Both the position numbers and the translations under genes were made by a program. Shown here piece after piece: positions 1 through 7,982 of a stretch of DNA of 64,000 bases. The notes beneath the pieces were generated by a model. The model searched no databases and had not been told where the DNA came from. It saw only the letters and a program-made list of their open reading frames with translations. Within the stretch, counting starts at the first letter, position 1; each line of letters begins with the position of its first letter. Origin of the DNA: Bradyrhizobium semiaridum (GTDB lineage: Bacteria > Pseudomonadota > Alphaproteobacteria > Rhizobiales > Xanthobacteraceae); assembly GCF_020329505.1 (NCBI RefSeq), contig NZ_JAGKJJ010000012.1, positions 140,728 to 204,727 on the forward strand, read 5' to 3'.

Positions 1-1
1 G

Positions 2-1423
2 GTCGCGGTGCGCAAGGGCGGCGTCGACGACCTGCTGAAACGGACCGACGAGCTGATGGCGCGGGTGCAGGAAGCGCAGGCGGCCAGTCAGTGGACCGCG
101 CCGACGATCGCGGATCTCAAGGCCGCGCAGCGCGAGGCGGACCGCATCATCGCCGCGAGCGTGACCCTGCCGGCCAAGCCGGACACGCTGACCAACCGGA
201 TCGATGCGGTCGTGCTGCATCCGGTCTGGGGCCTCGCGATCCTGGCGCTGATCCTGTTCGTGATGTTCCAGGCGGTGTTCAGCTGGGCCCAGCCGGCGAT
301 GGAGCTGCTCTCGGACAGCTTCTCCGCGCTCGGGCAATGGATCCACGATGTGCTGCCGGAAGGCTGGGGCCTGCTGCAAAGCTTCCTGCAGAACGGCGTG
401 ATTTCGGGCGTCGGCAGCGTCATCGTGTTCCTGCCGCAGATCATCATCATCTTCCTGTTCATCCTGCTGCTGGAAGATTTCGGCTATATGGCGCGCGCCG
501 CGTTCCTGATGGACCGCATCATGGGCGGCGCCGGGCTGCACGGCCGCGCCTTCATCCCGCTACTGTCGAGCTTCGCCTGCGCGATTCCCGGCATCATGTC
601 GACGCGGGTGATCGACAATCCTCGCGACCGGCTGACCACGATCCTGATCGCGCCGCTGATGACCTGCTCGGCGCGGATCCCGGTCTACACGCTGATCATC
701 TCGGCCTTCGTGCCGGCGACCAAGGTGTGGGGTTGGATCAATCTGCAGGGGCTCGTGATGTTCGGGCTCTATGCCGCCGGGATCACCAGCGCGCTGACCG
801 TCTCGGCGGTCGCAAAATTCTTCCTTTGGCGCGATCACGCGCCGGCGCCGTTCATGCTGGAATTGCCCGACTACAAGGTGCCGCGGCTGCGCAGCATAGC
901 GATCGGGATATTCAACCGCGCCAAGGCATTTCTCTACCGCGCCGGCACCACGATCCTGTCGATGATGGTGCTGATCTGGTTCCTGGCCTCGTTCCCGACT
1001 GCGCCCGCGGGCGCCGAGGGGCCGGCGATCAACTACAGTTTTGCGGCAATGATCGGCCATGCGCTGGAGCCGCTGCTGCGGCCGATCGGCTTCAACTGGC
1101 AGATCGCGGTGGCGCTGATCCCGGGCATGGCGGCGCGCGAGGTCGCGGTCGCGGCGCTCGGCACGGTCTATTCGATCGAGGGCGGCAAGGAGGCGGCCGA
1201 CGCAATCGGCCAGGTGCTGGCGCAGAAATGGACGCTGGCGACCGCGCTGTCTCTGCTGGTCTGGTACATCTTCGCCCCGCAATGCGCCTCGACGCTGGCG
1301 GTGATCCGCCGCGAGACCGGCAGCGCGAAGTGGATGGTGGTGACGTTCGTCTACATGCTCGCGCTGGCTTACGTGGCGAGCTTCCTGACCTTCAACCTGG
1401 CGCAGGCGCTGGGCATCCATTGA
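2..1423 (+). CDS. feoB: Ferrous iron transporter FeoB, C-terminal part (5' end outside window)
   Basis: FeoB imports Fe(II) across the inner membrane. The frame is already open at base 2, so the N-terminal G domain lies upstream of the window and only about 473 residues are visible. They hold the membrane core: a linker, then many hydrophobic segments with the family's conserved stretches 'ARAAFLMDRIM', 'LMTCSARIPVY' and 'GMAAREV'. These belong to the two Gate domains and the FeoB C-terminal core. The gene ends normally with TGA and is convergent with sdhB. The GTG at base 8 is an internal codon, not a start. Confidence 0.93.
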   Translation, partial: VAVRKGGVDDLLKRTDELMARVQEAQAASQWTAPTIADLKAAQREADRIIAASVTLPAKPDTLTNRIDAVVLHPVWGLAILALILFVMFQAVFSWAQPAMELLSDSFSALGQWIHDVLPEGWGLLQSFLQNGVISGVGSVIVFLPQIIIIFLFILLLEDFGYMARAAFLMDRIMGGAGLHGRAFIPLLSSFACAIPGIMSTRVIDNPRDRLTTILIAPLMTCSARIPVYTLIISAFVPATKVWGWINLQGLVMFGLYAAGITSALTVSAVAKFFLWRDHAPAPFMLELPDYKVPRLRSIAIGIFNRAKAFLYRAGTTILSMMVLIWFLASFPTAPAGAEGPAINYSFAAMIGHALEPLLRPIGFNWQIAVALIPGMAAREVAVAALGTVYSIEGGKEAADAIGQVLAQKWTLATALSLLVWYIFAPQCASTLAVIRRETGSAKWMVVTFVYMLALAYVASFLTFNLAQALGIH

Positions 1424-1487
1424 TGCCCAGCCAACCAGGAAAGCCTAAAGCAGGATGAGGTGGGGTTGGGTTGGAGCGGCAGCGGCG

Positions 1488-1515
1488 GGTTCACCTCTCC
1501 TTGGGAGAGGTGGGC
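1488..1515. repeat. Hairpin between convergent feoB and sdhB
   Basis: A perfect inverted repeat CACCTCTCC / GGAGAGGTG with a very short loop (1492-1512) sits in the gap between the two convergent genes. It resembles the short 'ctctcc...ggagag' palindromes found elsewhere in this window. There is no T-run, so an intrinsic terminator is possible but not shown. Confidence 0.5.
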
Positions 1516-1557
1516 CGAACCCGCGGTCAAACCGATTCAACGTAACTTCAGCCCGCT

Positions 1558-2343
1558 TTAGATCTGGCGCTCGACCATCTTGAGCTTGAGCTCGGCGATC
1601 GCCTCGGAGGGGTTGAGGCCCTTCGGGCACGCCTTGGCGCAGTTCATGATGGTGTGGCAGCGATAGAGGCGGAACGGGTCCTCGAGATTGTCGAGCCGCT
1701 CGCCGGTCGCTTCATCGCGGGAATCGGTGACCCAGCGCGTCGCCTGCAGCAGCGCGGCCGGGCCGAGGAAGCGCTCGCTGTTCCACCAGTAGCTCGGGCA
1801 TGAGGTCGAGCAGCAGGCGCACAGAATGCATTCGTAGAGGCCGTCGAGCTTCTCGCGGTCCTCATGGCTCTGCCGCCATTCCTTCTGCGGGGTCGGCGTC
1901 GTGGTCTTCAGCCACGGCTCGATCGAGGCGTACTGGGCGTAGAAGTTGGTGAGATCGGGGACGAGGTCCTTGACGACCGGCTGATGCGGCAGCGGGTTGA
2001 CTTTCACCGCGCCGCCGGAGGCGACGTCGTGCATCGACTTGGTGCAGGCCAGCGTGTTCTGGCCGTCGATGTTCATCGCGCAGGAGCCGCAGACGCCCTC
2101 GCGGCAGGAGCGGCGGAAGGTCAGCGTCGGGTCGATGTGGTTCTTGATCCAGATCAGGCCGTCAAGCACCATCGGGCCGCAGTCGTGGACGTCGACGTAA
2201 TAGGTATCGACGCTCGGATTCTTGCCGTCGTCCGGGTTCCAGCGATACACCCGGAATTCGCGCGTCTCGGTGGCGCCGGCCGGCTTCGGCCAGGTCTTGC
2301 CGCCGCTGATCCTCGAATTCTTCGGAAGTGCGAATTCAACCAT
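1558..2343 (-). CDS. sdhB: Succinate dehydrogenase iron-sulfur subunit
   Basis: 261 aa. SdhB carries electrons from SdhA flavin to the membrane quinone site of complex II. All three cluster motifs are visible: the plant-type [2Fe-2S] motif '[13 protein letters not shown]' followed by a further Cys, then '[12 protein letters not shown]' and '[14 protein letters not shown]' for the [4Fe-4S] and [3Fe-4S] clusters. It is the last gene of sdhCDAB, 18 bp after sdhA, which supports cotranscription. The length is normal for alphaproteobacteria. Confidence 0.97.
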   Translation of the reverse strand: MVEFALPKNSRISGGKTWPKPAGATETREFRVYRWNPDDGKNPSVDTYYVDVHDCGPMVLDGLIWIKNHIDPTLTFRRSCREGVCGSCAMNIDGQNTLACTKSMHDVASGGAVKVNPLPHQPVVKDLVPDLTNFYAQYASIEPWLKTTTPTPQKEWRQSHEDREKLDGLYECILCACCSTSCPSYWWNSERFLGPAALLQATRWVTDSRDEATGERLDNLEDPFRLYRCHTIMNCAKACPKGLNPSEAIAELKLKMVERQI

Positions 2344-2361
2344 GCTTGCTTGCCTTCGTTA

Positions 2362-4203
2362 TCAGTAGACCCGCGCCTTCGGCGGGATGTACTGCACGTC
2401 GTTGGTCATCGTGTAGCTGTGCACCGGGCGGTAATCGATAGAGGTCTTGCCGGCCGGATCGATCCACGTCAGCGTGTGCTTCATCCAGTTCTTGTCGTCG
2501 CGGTCCGGGAAATCCTCGCGCGCATGCGCGCCGCGGCTCTCGGTGCGGTTGGCGGCCGAGTCCATCGTCACCACCGCCTGCACGATCAGATTGTCGAACT
2601 CCAGCGTCTCGATCAGGTCGGAATTCCACACCAGCGAGCGGTCCGACACCGCGATGTCACTGACGCCGCCATAAACCTTGTGGATCAAATTCTGGCCTTC
2701 GCTCAGCACCTCGCCGGTGCGGAACACCGCGCAATTGTTCTGCATCACGTGCTGCATGCTGTCGCGCAGCTTCGCGGTCGGAGTGCCGCCGGAGGCGTGG
2801 CGGAAGTGATCGAGCCGGTCGAGCGCGCGGTCGGACCCATCCTTCGGCAGCTCCGGCTGCTTGGCGTTCGCGGTCAGCTTCTCGGCGAGCCGCAGCGCCG
2901 CGGCGCGGCCGAACACCACGAGGTCGATCAGCGAGTTCGAGCCGAGGCGGTTGGCGCCGTGCACCGAGACGCAGGCGGCCTCACCGATCGCCATCAGGCC
3001 CGGCACCACCGAATTGTCGTCGCCGTTGCGCTTGGTCAGCACCTCGGCGTGGTAGTTCGTGGCGATGCCGCCCATGTTGTAGTGCACCGTCGGTACGATC
3101 GGGATCGGCTCGCGGGTGACGTCGACATTGGCGAAGATCTTGGCGGATTCGGAGATGCCCGGCAGCCGCTCATGCAGCACCTTCGGATCGAGGTGATCGA
3201 GGTGCAGGAAGATGTGATCCTTCTTCTTGCCGACGCCGCGGCCCTCGCGGATCTCGATCGTCATCGCGCGCGAGACGACGTCGCGCGAGGCGAGGTCCTT
3301 GGCGGAGGGCGCGTAGCGCTCCATGAAGCGCTCGCCTTCGGAGTTGACGAGATAGCCGCCTTCGCCGCGGGCGCCTTCGGTGACGAGGCAGCCCGAGCCG
3401 TAGATGCCGGTCGGGTGGAACTGGACGAACTCCATGTCCTGCAGCGGCAGACCGGCGCGCAGCACCATGCCGCCGCCATCGCCGGTGCAGGTGTGCGCCG
3501 AGGTGCAGGACGCGTAGGCGCGGCCATAGCCGCCGGTCGCCAGGATCGTGGTCTGGGCGCGGAAGCGGTGCAGCGTGCCGTCGTCGAGCTTGAGCGCGAT
3601 CACGCCGCGGCAGACGCCCTGGTCGTCCATGATCAGGTCGATGGCGAAGAACTCGATGAAGAACTCGGCCGAGTGGCGCAGCGACTGGCCGTACATCGTG
3701 TGCAGCATGGCGTGGCCGGTGCGGTCGGCGGCGGCACAGGTGCGCTGCGCCTGGCTCTTGCCGAAGTCGATGGTCATGCCGCCGAACGGGCGCTGATAAA
3801 TCTTGCCGTCCTCGGTGCGCGAGAACGGGACGCCCCAATGCTCGAGCTCGTAGACCGCGTCGGGCGCGTTGCGCACCATGTATTCGATCGCGTCCTGGTC
3901 GCCGAGCCAGTCCGACCCCTTGACGGTGTCGTACATGTGCCAGCGCCAGTCGTCCTGATGCATGTTGCCGAGCGAGGCCGAGATGCCGCCCTGCGCCGCC
4001 ACGGTGTGCGAGCGGGTCGGGAACACCTTGGTGATGCAGGCGGTGCGCAGGCCGGCTTCCGAGCAGCCGACCACGGCGCGCAGGCCGGCGCCGCCGGCGC
4101 CGACCACGACGACGTCGTAGGTATGATCCTGAATCGGGTAGGCCTTGCCGTTCGTGGCCGGGCCACTGCCGTTGGTGGCCTTGCCGTTACCTTCACCGGC
4201 CAT
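2362..4203 (-). CDS. sdhA: Succinate dehydrogenase flavoprotein subunit
   Basis: 613 aa. Catalytic subunit oxidising succinate to fumarate in the TCA cycle. The FAD dinucleotide fold '[10 protein letters not shown]' is at residues 31-40. The '[10 protein letters not shown]' segment contains H66, the residue expected to carry covalent FAD. The substrate-loop and capping-domain sequences are intact, and '[17 protein letters not shown]' near residue 420 is typical. The first 25 residues are a low-complexity Gly/Asn/Thr leader, so a slightly later start cannot be excluded. It lies 3 bp downstream of sdhD. Confidence 0.97.
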   Translation of the reverse strand: MAGEGNGKATNGSGPATNGKAYPIQDHTYDVVVVGAGGAGLRAVVGCSEAGLRTACITKVFPTRSHTVAAQGGISASLGNMHQDDWRWHMYDTVKGSDWLGDQDAIEYMVRNAPDAVYELEHWGVPFSRTEDGKIYQRPFGGMTIDFGKSQAQRTCAAADRTGHAMLHTMYGQSLRHSAEFFIEFFAIDLIMDDQGVCRGVIALKLDDGTLHRFRAQTTILATGGYGRAYASCTSAHTCTGDGGGMVLRAGLPLQDMEFVQFHPTGIYGSGCLVTEGARGEGGYLVNSEGERFMERYAPSAKDLASRDVVSRAMTIEIREGRGVGKKKDHIFLHLDHLDPKVLHERLPGISESAKIFANVDVTREPIPIVPTVHYNMGGIATNYHAEVLTKRNGDDNSVVPGLMAIGEAACVSVHGANRLGSNSLIDLVVFGRAAALRLAEKLTANAKQPELPKDGSDRALDRLDHFRHASGGTPTAKLRDSMQHVMQNNCAVFRTGEVLSEGQNLIHKVYGGVSDIAVSDRSLVWNSDLIETLEFDNLIVQAVVTMDSAANRTESRGAHAREDFPDRDDKNWMKHTLTWIDPAGKTSIDYRPVHSYTMTNDVQYIPPKARVY

Positions 4204-4206
4204 GGG

Positions 4207-4599
4207 TCAAACTCCCGATGACAATTTGAGGATTGCGTAGATCGAGGCCATGGCGACCGCGATGCAGAAAAAGTTGTTGGCCATGACGCTGGCGAGCTTC
4301 AGCTTCTCGTTATGGATGTAGTCCTCGATCACGACCTGCATGCCGATCTTCATGTGCCAGACGCTGGCGACGATGAAGAGCAGCAGGATGATGGCGATCG
4401 GGATCGAGCCGAGGATCTGCGCCGCGCCGGCGTGGTTGCGGCCGAGCAGCATGATCACCACGACGATCACCGGGACGATCAGCAGCACCATCGCGACCGC
4501 GGTGAGGCGCTGCCGCCAGAAGTCCTTGGTGCCGGAATGCGAGGAGCCGAGATTGCGGACGCGCGCCAGGGGCGTGCGCATCGACGACGGGCCGCTCAT
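4207..4599 (-). CDS. sdhD: Succinate dehydrogenase membrane anchor subunit
   Basis: 130 aa with three hydrophobic segments. It anchors complex II and shapes the quinone and heme b site. I placed the start at the ATG at 4599 (MSGPSSMRTPLARVR) because its ATG overlaps the sdhC stop as ATGA, the usual coupled junction. A longer in-frame extension upstream lies inside sdhC and looks spurious. The sequence 'HMKIGMQVVIEDYIHNEKLK' matches the alphaproteobacterial SdhD pattern. Confidence 0.93.
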   Translation of the reverse strand: MSGPSSMRTPLARVRNLGSSHSGTKDFWRQRLTAVAMVLLIVPVIVVVIMLLGRNHAGAAQILGSIPIAIILLLFIVASVWHMKIGMQVVIEDYIHNEKLKLASVMANNFFCIAVAMASIYAILKLSSGV

Positions 4600-4994
4600 C
4601 GTCCACCTCCAACGGCATAGGCAATGATCCAGACCAGCACGGTGGCCGAGATGCCGGCGATCAGCGCGCCCCACGTCAGGGCCTCGCGCTCATTGGCCTT
4701 GAAGCCGTAGCCGAGGTCCCAGACCAGGTGGCGAATGCCGCTGAACAGATGGTGCATCAGCGACCACGTGTAGCCGAACACGATCAGCTTGCCGATCAGG
4801 CTGCCGGTGAAGGCCTGGACGTTGGCGTAGGCGCTGGGGCCGGAGGCGGCGGCGATCAGCCACCAGGCGAGCAGCAGGGTGCCGAAATACAGCGCGATGC
4901 CGGTGGCTCGGTGGACGATGGACAGCGCCATCGTCAGCGTCCACCGATAGGTCTGCAAATGGGGCGAGAGAGGTCGTTCGATCCTGGCGGTCAT
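4596..4994 (-). CDS. sdhC: Succinate dehydrogenase cytochrome b556 subunit
   Basis: 132 aa, three membrane segments. The family signature 'SPHLQTYRWTLTMALSIVHR' near the N-terminus contains the Ser and Arg of the quinone site, and 'MHHLFSGIRHLVWD' holds the heme-ligand His. It is the first gene of sdhCDAB and overlaps sdhD by four bases. A -35/-10 pair lies about 65-90 bp upstream. Confidence 0.95.
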   Translation of the reverse strand: MTARIERPLSPHLQTYRWTLTMALSIVHRATGIALYFGTLLLAWWLIAAASGPSAYANVQAFTGSLIGKLIVFGYTWSLMHHLFSGIRHLVWDLGYGFKANEREALTWGALIAGISATVLVWIIAYAVGGGR

Positions 4995-5043
4995 CGGCGG
5001 GCTTTATGTTGTGTGGGACCGCGGCCGGCCCATCGGGGAACGC

Positions 5044-5060
5044 GGTAGATGAATTCTATT
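5044..5060 (-). promoter_or_regulatory. Weak ICE-like (Irr) half-match at the sdh promoter
   Basis: On the minus strand, AATAGAA-TTC-ATCTACC matches the Irr iron control element TTTAGAA-N3-TTCTAAA at 9 of 14 fixed positions and overlaps the proposed -10 element. This is weaker than the sites at acnA and leuC and may be chance. Irr control of Fe-S enzymes is known in rhizobia; its application here is inference. Confidence 0.25.
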
Positions 5061-5085
5061 TACGGAGTCGGATCACGCCGCGCAA
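5057..5085 (-). promoter_or_regulatory. Candidate sigma-70 promoter of sdhCDAB
   Basis: Read on the minus strand: TTGCGC (5080-5085), a 17-bp spacer, TAAATA (5057-5062). The start of transcription would fall near 5050, giving a leader of about 55 nt before sdhC. Position and spacing fit, but no experimental data are available. Confidence 0.45.
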
Positions 5086-5154
5086 CGGCCAAATAGCCTT
5101 CGTTCGAACCGAAGTTCATTGTTAGCGCAGCCGAATTCTGGTTGATCCGCAGTC

Positions 5155-5164
5155 TGGTATACCA
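5155..5164. promoter_or_regulatory. Perfect palindrome TGGTATACCA upstream of sdh
   Basis: A ten-base perfect palindrome in the gap between sdhC and the LysR gene, about 70 bp upstream of the proposed sdh -35. TGGT-N2-ACCA is the core shape of operators bound by FCD-type GntR regulators. A near copy, TGGTATGCCA, lies upstream of sucC. Confidence 0.35.
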
Positions 5165-5184
5165 TACGCCACCAAGGAATGAAT

Positions 5185-6132
5185 CTAGATATCTGCCTCG
5201 CTGGCGACGCCTGCCGCAGGTGACGAAGCTCGGCGGAACCTGTCGATCCCGCGCCAGCGTTCCACCAGATAATCGACGAATGCCCTGATCTTAGGCGATG
5301 CCAGCCGCGACGGCTGGAAGGTCAGATGCAGCGGCGTCGGCGCTGGTTCGTAGCCGATCAGGAGGCGCTTCAGCCGGCCCGCCGCGAGGTCATCCTCGAC
5401 CTGCCAGGATGGCGCGCGGACGATGCCCGCGCTGTCGCGGGCGGCGCCGACCAGCGCGTCGAGGCTATTCATCCAGAGCCGACCGGATATGCGGAATTTG
5501 CGACCCGTCCTGCTGCCGTCGTCAAAGCGCCATTCCGCTCCGCCGGGCGTTTCCGAGAACACCAGGCAGTCGTGCGCGGCAAGATCCTGCGGCGTCTGCG
5601 GCTCACCACGCTGCGCCAGGTACTCGGGCGAGGCGCAGGTGATCATGCTGATGTCGGCGAGGTGCCGCGCGATCAGTTGCGAATCGCGCAGCCGGCCGAT
5701 GCGGATCGCAAGCTGGATATCCTCCTCGACCATGTCGACCGGCCGATCGACCAGCAGGAGGTCGACGGACAGCGCAGGATAGCGGCGCAGGAATTCGGCC
5801 AGCATCGGCGCAATCACCAGCCGTCCGATCAGGCTCGGCGAGCTGACGCGTATCCGCCCGGACGGCTGGTGTGGGTCGCGCGCCAGTGCGGCCTCGATCT
5901 CCTTCACCTCGCCGAGGATCGATCTGGCGCGCTCGTAGAGGATGCGGCCATCGTCGGTGAGCGCGAGCTGGCGGGTGGTGCGCAGCAGAAGACGCGTGCC
6001 GAACTGCGCCTCCAACGCGCTGATCTGGCGGCTGACCGCGGTCAGCGAGCTCGGCAGCGAGCGTGCCGCGGCCGACAGGCTGCCGGTCTCGACCACCCGC
6101 ACGAAGGTTGCCATGGCGGCGAGCTGATCCAT
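5185..6132 (-). CDS. LysR-family transcriptional regulator
   Basis: 315 aa. The N-terminal winged helix-turn-helix covers residues 1-60 ('MATFVRVVETGSLSAAAR', then 'SRQISALEAQFG'), followed by a LysR substrate-binding domain ('GRIRVSSPSLIGRLVIAPML'). The sequence is closest in style to the subgroup acting on efflux and oxidoreductase genes. The start at 6132 (MDQLAAM) is chosen because the longer version adds 16 residues unlike the family. It is divergent from the small membrane protein and TauE/SafE permease, the usual arrangement for a LysR target. The effector is unknown. Confidence 0.9.
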   Translation of the reverse strand: MDQLAAMATFVRVVETGSLSAAARSLPSSLTAVSRQISALEAQFGTRLLLRTTRQLALTDDGRILYERARSILGEVKEIEAALARDPHQPSGRIRVSSPSLIGRLVIAPMLAEFLRRYPALSVDLLLVDRPVDMVEEDIQLAIRIGRLRDSQLIARHLADISMITCASPEYLAQRGEPQTPQDLAAHDCLVFSETPGGAEWRFDDGSRTGRKFRISGRLWMNSLDALVGAARDSAGIVRAPSWQVEDDLAAGRLKRLLIGYEPAPTPLHLTFQPSRLASPKIRAFVDYLVERWRGIDRFRRASSPAAGVASEADI

Positions 6133-6148
6133 GGTCCCATCCTTCCGT

Positions 6149-6163
6149 ATTCCGCAAGAGAAT
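6149..6163. promoter_or_regulatory. Candidate LysR box (ATTC-N7-GAAT)
   Basis: In the 106-bp divergent gap, ATTC-N7-GAAT forms a T-N11-A type dyad just upstream of the LysR start. This is the classic shape and location for autoregulation and control of the divergent gene. It is a short motif, so the assignment is tentative. Confidence 0.35.
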
Positions 6164-6238
6164 CTGCCGAATTGAAACAATACCCCCGCATATCAGAAGG
6201 GTCTAGCCTGCCGGCCGCAAAAGCCGAGGGGGCGCGAC

Positions 6239-6487
6239 ATGGCGTCGTTTCCGAACCGATCAAAGCCGCTGGCATGGCGAAGGAGCGCGCGCCGTGCGAG
6301 CGCCGACGATCCGGCCACCCTGCTTGTGTTCTCCTGCGTCGGCTTGCTAGTCGATGTCGTGGCGCTGCTGGTGCAGGGCGCGGCACACTCGGTCCCACTC
6401 CACTTTGCCTTGGTCGCGGGCGCCGCTCCGGTGGCAGCCCTGGTCGCGCGGTGGCTGGCCGATCGCGCTGACGCAGGCGGATGCTGA
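6239..6487 (+). CDS. Small hypothetical membrane protein
   Basis: 82 aa. A basic N-terminus is followed by two hydrophobic stretches ('LLVFSCVGLLVDVVALLV' and 'FALVAGAAPVAALVA') and a short charged tail, so a two-pass membrane protein is likely. A G-rich 'gaggggg' lies before the ATG. It sits 19 bp before the TauE/SafE gene and divergent from the LysR regulator, so it may be cotranscribed. I do not recognise a family, and a non-coding frame is still possible. Confidence 0.5.
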   Translation: MASFPNRSKPLAWRRSARRASADDPATLLVFSCVGLLVDVVALLVQGAAHSVPLHFALVAGAAPVAALVARWLADRADAGGC

Positions 6488-6506
6488 AGCTGGGAATGGG
6501 TTGGGA

Positions 6507-7370
6507 ATGATGATGGCTGGCCTCGACGTCGCCGAGCTTGTCGAACTCGCATTGCTGCTGATCGCGGTCGGGGCACTGTCCGGATTTCTCGCCGGCCTGT
6601 TCGGAATCGGCGGCGGCGCCATCCTGGTCCCGGTGTTCTATGAATGCTTCCGCCTCGCGGGCGTGCCGCTCGAGGTGCGGATGCCGCTCTGCATCGGCAC
6701 CTCGCTCGCGATCATCATCCCGACCTCGCTGAGCTCGTTCCGGGCCCATTATCGCCGCGGCGCGGTCGACATGACGATCCTGAAGCGCTGGTGGCTGCCG
6801 ATCCTGATCGGCGTTGCGGCCGGCAGCGTCACCGCGCGGTTCGCGCCGGAGCGGCTGTTCAAGATCGTGTTCGTGATGGTGGCATGGTCGGCAGCGGCGC
6901 GGTTGCTGCTCGCGCGCGAGACCTGGAAGCTCGGCGACGACGTGCCGAAGGGTTTTCTGATGCGCGTCTACGGTTTCTTCGTCGGCCTGTTGTCGACGCT
7001 GATGGGGATCGGTGGCGGCCTGTTCGCCAATCTCCTGATGACCTTCTACGGCCGGCCGATCCATCAGGCGGTCGCGACCTCATCGGCGCTCGCCGTGCTG
7101 ATCTCGATCCCCGGCGCGCTGGGCTACATCTATGCCGGCTGGCCTGCCGCCGCACGCTTTCCGGACGTCGCCGCGCTACAACTGCCGTTCGCGCTCGGCT
7201 ATGTCTCGCTGATCGGCGCGCTGCTGGTGATGCCGACCACGCTGGTCACCGCGCCGCTCGGCGTGAAGGTCGCGCACGCGCTGTCGAAGCGGGCGCTCGA
7301 GATGGCGTTCGGCGCGTATCTTTTCATTGTCGGCGGACGGTTCGTCATCAGCCTGCTCGGGGGAAGATAA
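6507..7370 (+). CDS. TauE/SafE (TSUP) family membrane permease
   Basis: 287 aa with about eight hydrophobic segments. The two internal repeats each carry the family glycine motif: 'LAGLFGIGGGAILVPV' near the N-terminus and 'LLSTLMGIGGGLFANLL' in the second half. TSUP proteins export or import sulfite, sulfoacetate, taurine-derived or similar organic anions; the substrate here is not evident. The start is at one of three consecutive ATGs at 6507-6515, preceded by 'tgggaatggg'. Control by the divergent LysR gene is likely but inferred. Confidence 0.9.
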   Translation: MMMAGLDVAELVELALLLIAVGALSGFLAGLFGIGGGAILVPVFYECFRLAGVPLEVRMPLCIGTSLAIIIPTSLSSFRAHYRRGAVDMTILKRWWLPILIGVAAGSVTARFAPERLFKIVFVMVAWSAAARLLLARETWKLGDDVPKGFLMRVYGFFVGLLSTLMGIGGGLFANLLMTFYGRPIHQAVATSSALAVLISIPGALGYIYAGWPAAARFPDVAALQLPFALGYVSLIGALLVMPTTLVTAPLGVKVAHALSKRALEMAFGAYLFIVGGRFVISLLGGR

Positions 7371-7374
7371 GCGT

Positions 7375-7464
7375 GTAGCCCGTAGCCCGGATCGAGCGAA
7401 GCGCAGTCCGGGGCCGGTCCCTCAGCGCGATAACCCCGGATTACGCTTGATCCCGGCTACGGCT
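7375..7464. repeat. Palindromic REP-like repeat, 'GTAGCCCGGAT' family
   Basis: The left arm starts GTAGCCCGGATCGAGCGAAG (7382 on) and the right arm is the approximate reverse complement ending in CCCGGCTACGG (to about 7461). Other copies are at 51240-51325 (near-perfect) and 31186-31220 (half). It separates the converging TSUP gene and the unknown 166-aa gene. Confidence 0.75.
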
Positions 7465-7963
7465 AATTGGGGCGCGTTTGCTTGTGTCTGATTTCGCTGT
7501 GACCCCACATTCGTAGATCGCCTACGCCGTCAAAATGGCCTGCCTCGGCTAAAGCAACGATGCGGGCCGCAATGACCTCACCATCGTCAATGGGCAAAGC
7601 TTTTTCTCGGAATGTCTTGAGGACGCCTGTGATCACCTTGGCCATCTTTTGCCATTGCGGTTTTACGACCTCGAAGATGATTTGGTCGATCTCGTCGACC
7701 GGCACGGAAGCAGGGAGTGAAACCTTGCTCCATCGGAGCGTGCTGCAGATTACTCCCCGTTCGGAGGGCCTCAGTTCCGGATGCTGTCCATAAACATAGG
7801 GAAGCAATCGTCGGTTCGCGATGTCGAAAAGCTTGCCGATTTCAGCCCCCAGGGCGTCTCGTTCGTGCTCGTCGAGGGTCCCCACGGCACGGGAAACGAG
7901 ATTGATCGCCTTGTCCAAGTCCAATAAGCGCTTCTTGAGTTCGAGCGCCTGCTTCTTATCCAT
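7463..7963 (-). CDS. Hypothetical protein with a C-terminal 'GDLxxWxxSEIR' motif
   Basis: 166 aa, start at MDKKQALELKK (7963); the ORF upstream of it overlaps the matB end and is not needed. The N-terminal half is helical and charged. The tail 'VGDLRMWGHSEIR' resembles a motif found at the end of DUF3658-like and other unknown proteins ('GDLxxWxxSEVR'). No catalytic motif, signal peptide or membrane segment is visible. AT content is a little higher than in neighbours, so recent acquisition is possible. It ends at the edge of a palindromic repeat. Confidence 0.75.
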   Translation of the reverse strand: MDKKQALELKKRLLDLDKAINLVSRAVGTLDEHERDALGAEIGKLFDIANRRLLPYVYGQHPELRPSERGVICSTLRWSKVSLPASVPVDEIDQIIFEVVKPQWQKMAKVITGVLKTFREKALPIDDGEVIAARIVALAEAGHFDGVGDLRMWGHSEIRHKQTRPN

Positions 7964-7982
7964 CGCAACGCTCCGGATTGGG

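Noticed and set aside
1864..4221. 785-codon open frame opposite sdhB-sdhA
   Set aside because: High-GC shadow frame; composition is His/Arg/Asp/Ala-rich with no domain, and the opposite strand encodes clear SdhA and SdhB.
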